NCBI RefSeq assembly: GCF_030518155.1
Contig: NZ_JAULRU010000617.1
Span: forward strand, 62,001-126,000
Direction of reading: 5' to 3'
Length of the DNA: 64,000 bases
Source: Gilvimarinus gilvus
GTDB taxonomy: Bacteria; Pseudomonadota; Gammaproteobacteria; Pseudomonadales; Cellvibrionaceae
The notes beneath the pieces were generated by a model. It was not told where the DNA came from. It ran no database searches and saw only the letters and a program-made list of their open reading frames with translations. Shown piece after piece: positions 27,083 through 36,305 of the stretch (the first letter of the stretch is position 1; each line of letters starts with the position of its first letter). A program made the translations under genes and the position numbers.

Positions 27083-28585
27083 TTAAATGCCTTGGTTTAA
27101 GTGGTAGAACACGGCGTTGTGACGCAGCTCCTGTTTAAACGCGCGAATGTTTGTGTCTTCGTCAATTACTACCATCTCTACACCCGCCATCTCGGCAAAG
27201 TCAGCCACCTGATCAGTGGTAATGCCTTGCGTGTATACACTGTGGTGAGCACCACCGGCATGTATCCAGGCGGCACCTGCCACTTCCAGGCTAGGCTTAG
27301 GCTCCCACAGAGCCTTAGCAACGGGCAGGTGTGGCAACTCGGCCGGCGGTTCAACAGTCTCCACTTCATTCACAATAATCCGGAAGCGTGTTCCCATATC
27401 GATAGTGGAAATATTGAGCGCCGGGCCGCTGGCTCCGGTAAACAACAAGCGCGCAATATCTTTCTTAATACCAATGGTGTGTGGCTCTACCACAACTTTT
27501 GGCTTGCCGGAGGCGATGCTCGGACAAATCTCCAGCATGTGTGCGCCCAGCACTTGATCGGTAGCGGCGAAATTGTAAGTGTAGTCTTCCATAAAGGAGG
27601 TACCACCCGTGCGACCTTTACTCATCACCTTAACGATGCGATTCATCGCTGAGGTTTTCCAGTCGCCCTCACCACCGTAACCGTAGCCTTTGGCCATCAG
27701 TCGCTGAGTCGCAAGGCCTGGTAACCCAGACAAACCTGTGAGATTTTCAAAGCAGTTGGTAAACGCCATACAGCCGCGTTTTTCCATAAAGCGCTCCATA
27801 CCTAATTCCAGGCGCGCTTCGTTCTGTAACATTTCTAACTGGTGAGCATCGTCAAACACGGCTGCATCGATTTCGTAATCGGCTTTGTAGAGTTCAAGCT
27901 GAGCGGCAATGTCGGCATCTGACACGGCGTCACACTCTTTGGCCAAGTCACCCAAACCATAGGCGTGCACTTCATAACCAAATTGAATTTGAGCCGACAC
28001 CTTATCGCCTTCGGTCACCGCCACTTGACGCATGTTGTCACCAAAGCGGGCAACACGAAGGTTCTGAGCTTCGTTCCAACCCATGGCGGCACGAATCCAA
28101 TTATCAATCTGGACCTGAACGGTTTCGCGCTCCCAGTGGCCAACAACGACCTTACGCTCCTGACGCAAACGCGTACCGATATAACCGAACTCGCGGTCAC
28201 CGTGTGCGCTTTGATTCAGGTTCATGTAATGCATATTGATTTCGCCCCAGGGCAGCTGTGCACCAAACTGCGTGTGCAGGTGCATGTAGGGCTTATTCAG
28301 TGCGGATAAACCTGAGATCCACATTTTTGCTGGCGAGAATGTATGCATCCAAAGAATCAGACCGACACAGTTTTTGTCACTATTGGCGGCCTGACAAATA
28401 TCCAGGATTTCCTCTGGGGTGGTTACAACACCCTTCGCTACCACTTCAGCGGCAACATTTTCACTGGCGGTAAGACCACTCGCAATTTTGGCGCTGTTAT
28501 CGGCTACTTCTTTGAGCAGAGCCGGGCCGTACAAATGCTGCGAGCCGGTTACAAACCAAACTTTTTTATCGCCATAGACTTTCAT
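27083..28585 (-). CDS. araA: L-arabinose isomerase
   Basis: The enzyme converts L-arabinose to L-ribulose in the cytoplasm using Mn. The start at 28585 is chosen because AGAGGTTAGTT precedes the ATG and it gives exactly 500 residues, the usual AraA length. Family blocks include [14 protein letters not shown] at the N-terminus, [25 protein letters not shown] (metal Glu), FMEDYTYNF with [10 protein letters not shown] (metal Glu and His), and [15 protein letters not shown] (metal His). It follows araD by 10 bases. Confidence 0.97.
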   Translation of the reverse strand: MKVYGDKKVWFVTGSQHLYGPALLKEVADNSAKIASGLTASENVAAEVVAKGVVTTPEEILDICQAANSDKNCVGLILWMHTFSPAKMWISGLSALNKPYMHLHTQFGAQLPWGEINMHYMNLNQSAHGDREFGYIGTRLRQERKVVVGHWERETVQVQIDNWIRAAMGWNEAQNLRVARFGDNMRQVAVTEGDKVSAQIQFGYEVHAYGLGDLAKECDAVSDADIAAQLELYKADYEIDAAVFDDAHQLEMLQNEARLELGMERFMEKRGCMAFTNCFENLTGLSGLPGLATQRLMAKGYGYGGEGDWKTSAMNRIVKVMSKGRTGGTSFMEDYTYNFAATDQVLGAHMLEICPSIASGKPKVVVEPHTIGIKKDIARLLFTGASGPALNISTIDMGTRFRIIVNEVETVEPPAELPHLPVAKALWEPKPSLEVAGAAWIHAGGAHHSVYTQGITTDQVADFAEMAGVEMVVIDEDTNIRAFKQELRHNAVFYHLNQGI

Positions 28586-28595
28586 AACTAACCTC

Positions 28596-29288
28596 TTAGC
28601 TCTGCCCGTAATAGGCATTTTTTCCGTGTTTGCGTAAATAATGTTTATCGACAATACCCTGCTTGAGCGACTGCACGTCTTGCTTTAAAGTGCGTGTCAA
28701 ATAGGCCATTTTCGCTATTTCTTCCAGAATAACCGCATGGTATACCGACTGGGCGCCATCTTTACCCCAGGTAAAAGGCGCGTGACCTGCGATGATGGCC
28801 ATCGGAGTTTCCATCGGATTCTTACCTTTAAAACAATCGGTAATCTGAACTCCGGTCTCTTCCTCGTAATCCCGCTCAATCTGCTCGTCGGTCATAACCG
28901 CCGTACAGGGGATAGGCCCGTACGCATAATCGGCATGAGTTGTACCTAAACAAGGAATGGGTTGCTGTGCTTGGGCCCAAGCCGTCGCATAGGTTGAGTG
29001 GGTGTGTGTTACACCACCAATATTGTCAAAGTGACGGTACAAGTGGGTGTGGGTTTTGGTATCCGAAGACGGGCGCATTTGGCCCTCAACCACATTGTTC
29101 TCAAGGTCGACGACAACAATATCATCGGCCTTCATATCTTCGTAGGCCACGCCGCTGGGCTTAATCGCTACAACACCGCGCTCGCGATCAACCTGCGATA
29201 CATTACCCCAGGTATACAACACCAGATTGCGGTGGTGTAACTGCATATTAGCTTCATAAACTTCGCGTTTTAATTCGGTATAGCTCAC
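28596..29288 (-). CDS. araD: L-ribulose-5-phosphate 4-epimerase
   Basis: The 230-residue protein epimerises L-ribulose 5-phosphate to D-xylulose 5-phosphate, the entry to the pentose phosphate pathway. It belongs to the class II aldolase fold. Zn-binding His residues are in [15 protein letters not shown] and the later [11 protein letters not shown]. The GTG start has GGAGGAG upstream and overlaps the araB stop by the four bases GTGA, indicating translational coupling. Confidence 0.96.
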   Translation of the reverse strand: MSYTELKREVYEANMQLHHRNLVLYTWGNVSQVDRERGVVAIKPSGVAYEDMKADDIVVVDLENNVVEGQMRPSSDTKTHTHLYRHFDNIGGVTHTHSTYATAWAQAQQPIPCLGTTHADYAYGPIPCTAVMTDEQIERDYEEETGVQITDCFKGKNPMETPMAIIAGHAPFTWGKDGAQSVYHAVILEEIAKMAYLTRTLKQDVQSLKQGIVDKHYLRKHGKNAYYGQS

Positions 29289-30952
29289 GCTACTCCTCCA
29301 TTCGCGTACTGACCCAGCGCTTTGTAGTTTTCATACAGCGCATCGTAGGTACGAGCCGCCTCGGCTTTGGGTTGATAAGTTTTGCAAACACTGGAACCCA
29401 TCGCTTTCTGTGCGCTGGCGACACTGTCGTGTGCTCCGCCCACCGTAGCGGCAAAAATAGCGGCCCCCAAAGCGCAGCTCTGGTCACTTTCCAGCACGTC
29501 AATCGGACAATTCCAAACATCGGCACACGTTTGCATCACGAAATCTGACTTTTTCGAAATACCGCCAATGGCAACCACGCTATCAATGGCGACGCCTTCC
29601 TCGCGGAAACGTTCAATAATGGCGCGAGCACCAAAAGCCGTGGCTTCAACCAACGCGCGGAATACTGCAGCTGCATCGCTACCCATTTTCAGTCCGGAGA
29701 TTGCACCGGCTACTGTTTGGTCGGCATCGGGGGTGCGGCGCCCGTTAACCCAATCAAGCGCGGTAACACCGGTTTGGCCGGGGGCAATAGCGGTAGCCGC
29801 GTTGGACAGCTCAATCAATGTCTTATCTTCGAGCTCTGCAATCAGCTGTGACTTAGCAGCGGCGTCCAGCGCATTGGACTGCTCAATAATGGCTTTGGCA
29901 GGGCCATTAACAAAGTTCTTGAACCAGGCGTAAAGATCACCGAAAGCGGACTGCCCAGCTTCCAGACCAATCATCCCAGGAATAACCGAACCGTCGACCT
30001 GACCGCAAATACCGCGCACACAGGTATCGCCGATAACCTCAGCCGATGCGATGGTAATGTCACAGGTAGAGGTGCCCATCACTTTGGTGAGTACGCCGGG
30101 TTGCACGTTTGCCGCTACCGCGCCCATATGACAATCAAAGGCAGAAAAGCCAATGGGGATGCCCGCAGGTAAGCCAAGCTTCGCTGCCCACTCAGAGGTC
30201 AGTGGCCCAACGGCCTGATCGGCGGTAAAAGTTTCCGCAGGCAAGCGATCGACAAACCCATCGAGAATGGGGTCAACACCGGCAAAGAAGTCATTGGGCG
30301 GATAACCACCCCAGCTTGCATGCCACATTACTTTGTGGCCAGTGGCGCAACGGCCCATACGCAGCTCACTCGGATGCGTAGTGCCGGTCAGCACCGCCGT
30401 CATCCAGTCGCAGTGCTCTACCCACATATGTGCCGCCTCTTTAACAGAGCCGTCTGCGCGCATCACATGTAGAGCTTTCGACCAATACCACTCAGAGGAG
30501 TAGATCCCACCTTCATACTTTAAGTAGTTGGGCTCGGAGCGACTGGCTGCCTCCGTAAATTCAGCCGCCTCTTTTACCGCCGTGTGATCTTTCCACAACA
30601 CGAACATTGCGTTGGGATTCTCAGCAAATTCCGGCTTGAGCGCCAGAGCCACACCCTCGGCGTCAACCGCGACCGGTGTCGAGCCGGTGGTATCAAAACT
30701 AACCCCCACAACTGATTCCGCAGCCCCTTCTGGAGCCTCGCCCCACAGGTTAGCAAGCACTTGCTCCAAACTTTCAAGGTAATCCAGCGGGTGCTGACGA
30801 AACTGATCCTGAGCGGGCTCGCAGTACAAGCCTTTGGCCCAGCGAGGGTAATTCACCACACTCGAGGCAACTTCGTCCCCGGTGGCGGTATTTACAAGCA
30901 GTGCTCTAACTGAATCGGACCCGTAATCGAGGCCCAGCGCATAAGAAACCAT
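29285..30952 (-). CDS. araB: L-ribulokinase
   Basis: This FGGY-family kinase of 555 residues phosphorylates L-ribulose. The start at 30952 (MVSYALGLDYGSDSVRALLV) places the phosphate-binding DYGSDSVR loop in the expected position. Other AraB features are FDTTGSTPV, VLWKDHTA, the catalytic-region FSAFDCHMGAVAANV, VMGTSTCDI and the C-terminal IGGISKKSDFVMQ. It is the first gene of the operon araB-araD-araA-symporter-GH43-GH127. Operator site C lies 46 bases upstream. The ribosome site is weak (TAGGGTTTGTCTT). Confidence 0.95.
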   Translation of the reverse strand: MVSYALGLDYGSDSVRALLVNTATGDEVASSVVNYPRWAKGLYCEPAQDQFRQHPLDYLESLEQVLANLWGEAPEGAAESVVGVSFDTTGSTPVAVDAEGVALALKPEFAENPNAMFVLWKDHTAVKEAAEFTEAASRSEPNYLKYEGGIYSSEWYWSKALHVMRADGSVKEAAHMWVEHCDWMTAVLTGTTHPSELRMGRCATGHKVMWHASWGGYPPNDFFAGVDPILDGFVDRLPAETFTADQAVGPLTSEWAAKLGLPAGIPIGFSAFDCHMGAVAANVQPGVLTKVMGTSTCDITIASAEVIGDTCVRGICGQVDGSVIPGMIGLEAGQSAFGDLYAWFKNFVNGPAKAIIEQSNALDAAAKSQLIAELEDKTLIELSNAATAIAPGQTGVTALDWVNGRRTPDADQTVAGAISGLKMGSDAAAVFRALVEATAFGARAIIERFREEGVAIDSVVAIGGISKKSDFVMQTCADVWNCPIDVLESDQSCALGAAIFAATVGGAHDSVASAQKAMGSSVCKTYQPKAEAARTYDALYENYKALGQYANGGVA

Positions 30953-30998
30953 AAGACAAACCCTATCTACCCCCAGCAAAACGGAGGAGTCTTTATTT

Positions 30999-31012
30999 TG
31001 TATTATAATATT
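30999..31012 (+). promoter_or_regulatory. Putative arabinose-regulon operator, site C (upstream of araB)
   Basis: TTGTATTATAATAT contains the perfect palindrome TATTATAATA (31001-31010). It lies 46 bases upstream of the araB start in the divergent gap with the CBS-domain gene. Confidence 0.55.
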
Positions 31013-31155
31013 ATCCGAGCGGGACGGGCCTTTGTCAAATATTTCTTACTTTGGATTAACCGGAAATTTATAACCCCACTCAAGCTAGTGCTGAACACAC
31101 TACCCCTTGGCACGCAGCTCTCCCATGCTTACACTCACACTAAAAAGGGCAGGTA

Positions 31156-31620
31156 ATGAAGCAGGGCATCGAGCAAATAATGACTACACACGTAGACTGT
31201 GCCTACGAGGGCTGGTCTTTGCAACGCCTACAGAATTTACTGAACCAAAAGGAGCTGACACGAGTCCCGGTAATAGCGTCAGATCATCAATTGGTCGGCA
31301 GTGTTGGTAGCGCCGATATTTACCGGCTGATGAACCAAGAAGAGACTTACCGTGCACAACTTGTAAACGATAACTTTAGGCGCACAACCGGTTCCGACAT
31401 CGACAACCTAGATGAGCTCACTCAATGGAGCAGGCGTGCACAGGTATACTGTACCGTACACCAGATCATGCAACCGGCGGACAACCAAATTGATATTAGC
31501 GCCAGCCAATCTGAACTGAAAGCCGCAATGTTACATGCTTCCAATCAGACTCTGTGGGTCACACGACTGGGGTTGCTGGTCGGCAAAATAGAGGCGGTTG
31601 ACCTGCTTACCGATTGTTAG
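31156..31620 (+). CDS. CBS-domain protein
   Basis: The 154-residue cytoplasmic protein has two CBS repeats with an intervening linker. The first (about 5-60) contains QIMTTHVDCAYEGWSL and TRVPVIASDHQLVGSVGSADIY; the second (about 100-154) contains HQIMQPADNQIDISAS and a degenerate WVTRLGLLVGKIEAVDLL end. CBS pairs usually bind adenine nucleotides and regulate a partner. Here no catalytic domain is attached. It is divergent from araB and convergent with the HAD gene, and no partner is evident. Confidence 0.75.
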   Translation: MKQGIEQIMTTHVDCAYEGWSLQRLQNLLNQKELTRVPVIASDHQLVGSVGSADIYRLMNQEETYRAQLVNDNFRRTTGSDIDNLDELTQWSRRAQVYCTVHQIMQPADNQIDISASQSELKAAMLHASNQTLWVTRLGLLVGKIEAVDLLTDC

Positions 31621-31639
31621 AGCATCACCGCTCCGCAAA

Positions 31640-32239
31640 CTAAAGAAAGTAATCGTTTTCCACGCCAAGCTCGGCCAGCACGTCGATTCCGACCATGCCT
31701 GCGCGTTCTGCCGCTTCAAGCCCCAATCTGGAATCTTCAAACACCACACAGTGCCGAGGTGCAATCCCCATACGCTGAGCGCAAAGCAAAAAGGTATCCG
31801 GTGCCGGCTTCGGGTTGGCCACCTGATCGGCCCCCACAACAAAATCAACCAAATGACTCATGCCGCAGTGAGCAATAATCGACTCCGCCTCTTCGGTGTA
31901 GGCTCCAGTTCCCACACACATGGGCTTTTTGCCCGCGTATTGTTCGGCTACTTTTTGCAGGGCAGTAGGCTTAACATACTGCTGAGCCACATCACCCACC
32001 ACCTGCTCTTTGAAGTCATTCATCTCGTCCAGGCTCGCCGTTGGCTTTAGGGCAAACTTGTTCAGCAGAATTTCGAGAGTGCCTTTGGTCGGAACACCGG
32101 CTAACGAACGCATCAAGGGTCGGTCGATGGGAATCTGGTATCGATTAAGGGTTTGCGTCCAGGCGAACTCATGCAGCTGACCGCTATCCACCAGCGTGCC
32201 ATCCATATCAAAGATAATGGCTTGGTATTGATCGAACAA
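31640..32239 (-). CDS. HAD-superfamily sugar phosphatase / beta-phosphoglucomutase-like
   Basis: The 199-residue protein has the HAD motif I FDMDGTLVDS, motif II VGTGAY, motif III Lys in NPKPAPDTFLL and motif IV FEDSRLGLEAAERAGM. The helical cap after motif I places it in subfamily I with YqaB-like phosphatases and beta-phosphoglucomutases. Such enzymes dephosphorylate sugar phosphates such as fructose 1-phosphate. Substrate cannot be read from sequence. Confidence 0.82.
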   Translation of the reverse strand: MFDQYQAIIFDMDGTLVDSGQLHEFAWTQTLNRYQIPIDRPLMRSLAGVPTKGTLEILLNKFALKPTASLDEMNDFKEQVVGDVAQQYVKPTALQKVAEQYAGKKPMCVGTGAYTEEAESIIAHCGMSHLVDFVVGADQVANPKPAPDTFLLCAQRMGIAPRHCVVFEDSRLGLEAAERAGMVGIDVLAELGVENDYFL

Positions 32240-32353
32240 GGGGGCACCTTTACATCAGGAAGAATCAAGGGCGCTCACTTTAACACGCACAAGGGCAAGA
32301 CAATAGCCCACTATTGCACTCAACTGCCGGCTCAAACAGATCCCTCACACCGG

Positions 32354-33235
32354 CTAAGGGTGATACCACAACTCAGTGCGCTCAAGCGGAGCTTTGTCAC
32401 TCAAAACAGGGCTTTCCAATTTGAACACACGCCGCTTATCGAGCTCTGCCTTCTTTATGACTTCGCCATAATAACGGGTAAATAACTCCTGGTACGAGCC
32501 ATCTTTCGCAGCCTGGTTTAAGCCTTTAAGTATAGATGCGGCCAATTCCGGATTATTGCGAGAGGTAAAAAAATAAAACGCCGCGGGGTAATGCAAAGCC
32601 ACACAGCACGCTATCGCTAAGGGCCTGTCATCGTAGAAAGTAAGCTCATCCCATATTTCAATCACTGAGCGTGACAAATAATCTACTCTATCAGCCAGCA
32701 ACATGTTAACCAGACTATCGCGGTTGATCGACGTCACCACGCTATAGCCATTTGACTGCATATAATCTACATCTGGCCAGTCCCGCCCTAACCCGACACG
32801 CATCTTCTTGAGATCCGACTCGACAAAGTCTTCCACAAACGCGTCGGCACTGTCGGCTTTTACTAATAGCAGTCGCCACCCCGCCAAGCCTTTAAAAAGA
32901 GGAAAATAGACAGCGTGTAAGCTCGATTCTCGATAGGGGTTGGTATTCATCCAATTGACATCGTAAGAGCCGCCATCGAGCAAGCGTGCCGCGCGACGAT
33001 CGGTGACTGCATTGCCCGGTACAGGCACTAATTGATAGGCGCGACCAGACTTGGACATTGCCAGATCCAGCAGCTCTACACAATAGCCGACAAGGCGCGT
33101 AAAAACCGGATCATCGCCCACATACTCCGGGTAGCGAACATGCATCACTTCATCAACCGGCTTTGCCAAAACTTCGACAGGTACCCACAGTAACCACAAC
33201 ACTAAGGTAAATTGCATTCCACAACGGGAGAGCAC
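32354..33235 (-). CDS. Periplasmic substrate-binding-like protein, orphan, paralogue 1
   Basis: GGAGGCGGTATT precedes a GTG start, and a signal peptide ends near VEVLA. The 293-residue protein resembles family 3 solute-binding domains with two alpha/beta lobes. Conserved parts are VRYPEYVGDDPVF, SYDVNWMNTNPYRESSLHAV, FPLFKGLAGWRLLLVK, VGLGRDWPDVDYM and DSLVNMLLADRVDYL. No permease or ATPase lies beside it. Two paralogues occur at 33295-34170 and 61807-62691. They may be ligand sensors or orphan binding proteins. Confidence 0.65.
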   Translation of the reverse strand: MLSRCGMQFTLVLWLLWVPVEVLAKPVDEVMHVRYPEYVGDDPVFTRLVGYCVELLDLAMSKSGRAYQLVPVPGNAVTDRRAARLLDGGSYDVNWMNTNPYRESSLHAVYFPLFKGLAGWRLLLVKADSADAFVEDFVESDLKKMRVGLGRDWPDVDYMQSNGYSVVTSINRDSLVNMLLADRVDYLSRSVIEIWDELTFYDDRPLAIACCVALHYPAAFYFFTSRNNPELAASILKGLNQAAKDGSYQELFTRYYGEVIKKAELDKRRVFKLESPVLSDKAPLERTELWYHP

Positions 33236-33294
33236 AATACCGCCTCCAATTAAATCCGGTTATTCGTATTCCGACGACGCAAGGCCGTGTCTCA

Positions 33295-34170
33295 TCAGTG
33301 AGACGCGTCGGGATGAAACCAAAGTTCTTTTCTTTTAATTGAGTTATTGTAAATCATGGGGATATTCTTGATGGCAATAACCTGACGCTTATCAAGCTCA
33401 GCCAACTTTATTGATTCGCCATAGTACTGCATAAACAACTTATCAAAACTGCCGTCGGCAATCGCCAGCTCCAATCCCTGCTCAATAATCTGGGCCAACT
33501 CTTGATTAGACCGCGCCACAAAAAAGAAAAACGCCGAAGGATAATGCAGCGCCAATGTTGGCTCCAGCAACACACCATCCGCTTTGCCCAATTCAATTTC
33601 ATCCCATACTTCCATCACCGAGCGCGGCATATAGTCCACCCTGCCGGCACGCAACATTTTTACCAGACTATCCCGACTTCCCGAGGATTCCACCTGAAAA
33701 CCATTGGCTCGCAGAATTCGGGTATCGGGCCAATCGTTGCCAGAACCCGCACGCAAAGCGCGCAGCTGATTAATGTCGGTAATGTTGCGAAACTTTTCAA
33801 CTTCTTTAGGCTGAATGAGCAGCAGCCTCCAGCCCGTCAGCCCTTTAAACAGAGGTATGCGAACAGGCCGTAAGGTGGACTCCCTGTCCGGATTGGTATG
33901 AAGCCAGCTCACATCATACAAGCCTCGCCCCATATTACGGGCATTGCGACTATCGGTAATGACATCCACCGACACAGGTTCCAGCACATAGTCCTGCCCT
34001 ACTTTAACGAATGCCAAAGCTAACATGGCCAGAAAATATTCGGTTTGCCGGTGATAGACGGGATCAACACCTGTTGACTGCGGATAGCGCACGACAGCCC
34101 TCTCGTCCGCCGCCACTGGCAACGTGAAAGTCGACAAAAAAACGATTAAAAACAACGACTTTAGCAACAC
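33295..34170 (-). CDS. Periplasmic substrate-binding-like protein, orphan, paralogue 2
   Basis: The 291-residue protein begins at a GTG (MLLKSLFLIVFLSTFTLPVAA signal peptide). It shares with the preceding gene VRYPQSTGVDPVY, LYDVSWLHTNPDRESTLRPV, IPLFKGLTGWRLLLIQ, AGSGNDWPDTRIL, DSLVKMLRAGRVDYMPRSVMEVWDE and the C-terminal YYGESIKLAELDKR. The two genes are tandem, same strand, 59 bases apart, so they look like a local duplication. Ligand unknown; likely periplasmic. Confidence 0.65.
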   Translation of the reverse strand: MLLKSLFLIVFLSTFTLPVAADERAVVRYPQSTGVDPVYHRQTEYFLAMLALAFVKVGQDYVLEPVSVDVITDSRNARNMGRGLYDVSWLHTNPDRESTLRPVRIPLFKGLTGWRLLLIQPKEVEKFRNITDINQLRALRAGSGNDWPDTRILRANGFQVESSGSRDSLVKMLRAGRVDYMPRSVMEVWDEIELGKADGVLLEPTLALHYPSAFFFFVARSNQELAQIIEQGLELAIADGSFDKLFMQYYGESIKLAELDKRQVIAIKNIPMIYNNSIKRKELWFHPDASH

Positions 34171-34240
34171 ATTTAGTCACCAGCTAGCGCACAGTAAGGC
34201 TAATAAGAAGACTCGTTACACAGTATAGCGTATGCGGGTA

Positions 34241-34264
34241 CGGGTATTGAGACTTCAATACCCG
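34241..34264 (-). terminator. Hairpin after the sugar ABC transporter operon
   Basis: CGGGTATTGA and TCAATACCCG form a perfect 10-bp stem with loop GACT, 67 bases after the YjfF-like stop. No T-run follows, so termination is only probable. Confidence 0.5.
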
Positions 34265-34330
34265 GTATAAACACGAAGCTAGAAACCTTAAGCGGTTAAA
34301 ACTAACCGCCCAAGGCCACAATATCATTGA

Positions 34331-35287
34331 CTAGGCTTTGGTACCACGGCGCACCAGATAGCGCTGCAAAGCGATAAAAACAAACAGCAGTAGGCCAATC
34401 ACAATCTTGGTCCACCAGCTGGATAAGGTGCCATCGAAAGAGATGTAGGTTTGCACAACCCCCATAATCAGCACACCAAATAAGGTGCCTACAACGTAGC
34501 CATACCCACCCGTTAACAAGGTACCGCCTATCACCACGGCCGCAATCGCATCGAGCTCAACGCCCACCGCCGCCAATGAATAACCAGAGAAGGTGTAGAA
34601 GCTAAACACAATTCCGGACAGGGCCGCAAAAAAAGAACTTAAGGCGTAAACACTGATGGTGGTGCGTGCAATAGGCACCCCCATTAAGGCAGCAGACTGA
34701 GCGTCACCGCCAATGCCGTACACACGCCCACCAAAGCGGGTGAAGTTAGCCAGCCAAATAGCCAGCCCCAACACCACCAAGGCGATAATGGTCGAGCTAC
34801 CCAACCAGGCGCCACCCGGCAACTCAAAGCCAAACATGGCGACGTTATCATAGAACATGTGAGTAATCGGTACCGACTCTTCACTGACCACCGAGCTTAA
34901 ACCGCGGGCGAAAAACATGCCCGCTAAAGTGACAATAAACGGTTGCAGCTGATAAAAGTGAATAATCGCGCCCATGGCGGCACCAAACAGCGTCCCCAGC
35001 ACCAACACAAAGGCAAACGCCGGAATGGGATGCCAACCATAATCACGCAACAGAACGCTAATAATGACCCCACTGAGAGCAATGGTGGAGCCTACGGACA
35101 AATCAATACCGCCCGACAGAATGACAAACGTCATACCAATTGCCGCGATGATCAAAAAGGCATTGTCGGTAAACAGGTTCATAAACACCCGCAGGGTGCC
35201 AAAGTTTTCAAACTGCACGGAGCCGACCAAAAACAGCAACACAAACAGCGAAGAGGTTACGTATAAAGGTAGAAACTTCTTATTCAT
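34331..35287 (-). CDS. yjfF: Sugar ABC transporter permease, YjfF type
   Basis: The 318-residue protein has about ten membrane helices and the BPD_transp_2 pattern: IAAIGMTFVILSGGIDLSVGS, then GIGGDAQSAALMGVPI, the coupling region, and AIAAVVIGGTLLTGGYG. It resembles E. coli YjfF, one of two permeases of the galactofuranose importer. Its ATG overlaps the YtfT stop by four bases. With YtfQ, R and T-like proteins it forms a complete high-affinity importer, here most likely for L-arabinofuranose or another furanose. Confidence 0.88.
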   Translation of the reverse strand: MNKKFLPLYVTSSLFVLLFLVGSVQFENFGTLRVFMNLFTDNAFLIIAAIGMTFVILSGGIDLSVGSTIALSGVIISVLLRDYGWHPIPAFAFVLVLGTLFGAAMGAIIHFYQLQPFIVTLAGMFFARGLSSVVSEESVPITHMFYDNVAMFGFELPGGAWLGSSTIIALVVLGLAIWLANFTRFGGRVYGIGGDAQSAALMGVPIARTTISVYALSSFFAALSGIVFSFYTFSGYSLAAVGVELDAIAAVVIGGTLLTGGYGYVVGTLFGVLIMGVVQTYISFDGTLSSWWTKIVIGLLLFVFIALQRYLVRRGTKA

Positions 35288-36294
35288 GATTGCGCACCAC
35301 CTGCTTTCTTAAATCGCGCAATCTGACGGTGAAACTCCGGTGACTGCAACAGCAAAATAACAATAATCGCGGCAGCCTTAATCAGCAGATTAAACTTAGG
35401 CGGAACACCGCTGAGAATAATGGTAATGGTCAGCGCCTGAATAATAAGCGCGCCGATGATTGACAGAAACACTGAGAAGCGCCCACCCATTAGCGAGGCG
35501 CCGCCAATGACTACCGCGAGAATAGCGTCGAGCTCCAGCCAAAGGCCGGCGTTGTTGGCATCACTACCGCCAATATCAGCCGCCGCAATCATACCCGCAA
35601 CGGCCGCACACAAGCCCGACACACAGTACACCATCAGTTTAATGAGCTTATCGTTAATGCCTATGTAGTGACTGGCACTGGCATTGGCTCCGACACCCTC
35701 CACAAAAAGCCCGAGCGCCGTACGGCGCATTAACAACTGCACCAGTACAAACGTAATGATCACTAAGATAATTGGGAAGGGTAAGCCAAAGAGATAGCCA
35801 ACACCTAAATACTCGAACGCCTCGTGATGGAAAGTGACAATCTGCCCGGAGTTAATCAGCTGCGCGATACCACGGCCGGCCACCATTAGAATAAGTGTCG
35901 CCACAATCGGCTGAATACCAAAGTACCCCACCAAAAAACCATTGACGAAGCCTGCGGCAACACCGGCCAGCAAACCACCGCCAATAACGATGGCAATATT
36001 GTCGACACCGCCGACAATCAGCCCGGCACTTACCGCGCCGGCAATCGCCATAACCGACCCTACGGAAAGGTCAACGCCGCCGGTGGCAATCACCAGTGTC
36101 ATACCAATAGCGAGCAGTGCCACAGGCGCCGCACGGTTCATGACATCAATCAAGCTGCCATAAAAGCGACCGTCTTTAATTTCTATACTGAAAAACTCCG
36201 GAGAGATCAGCACATTGGCCAACAGAAGGACAAACAGCCCAATAATTGGCCAGAGGCTGCGCCGAACAGCGGGAGATAAATCTTTATAACGCAT
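35284..36294 (-). CDS. ytfT: Sugar ABC transporter permease, YtfT type
   Basis: The 336-residue permease carries LAIGMTLVIATGGVDLSVGSV, GFLVGYFGIQPIVATL, GVGANASASHYIGIND and AILAVVIGGASLMGGRFS, the two repeated signatures of ribose/galactofuranose-type permeases. It lies 11 bases after the ATPase gene and is coupled to YjfF. It forms the heteromeric channel of the importer. Confidence 0.9.
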   Translation of the reverse strand: MRYKDLSPAVRRSLWPIIGLFVLLLANVLISPEFFSIEIKDGRFYGSLIDVMNRAAPVALLAIGMTLVIATGGVDLSVGSVMAIAGAVSAGLIVGGVDNIAIVIGGGLLAGVAAGFVNGFLVGYFGIQPIVATLILMVAGRGIAQLINSGQIVTFHHEAFEYLGVGYLFGLPFPIILVIITFVLVQLLMRRTALGLFVEGVGANASASHYIGINDKLIKLMVYCVSGLCAAVAGMIAAADIGGSDANNAGLWLELDAILAVVIGGASLMGGRFSVFLSIIGALIIQALTITIILSGVPPKFNLLIKAAAIIVILLLQSPEFHRQIARFKKAGGAQS

Positions 36295-36305
36295 AATCTT
36301 TACAC

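Noticed and set aside
29382-29933. Plus-strand open frame (183 codons) antisense to araB
   Set aside because: Shadow of the ribulokinase coding pattern; no motifs and fully overlapped by a certain gene.
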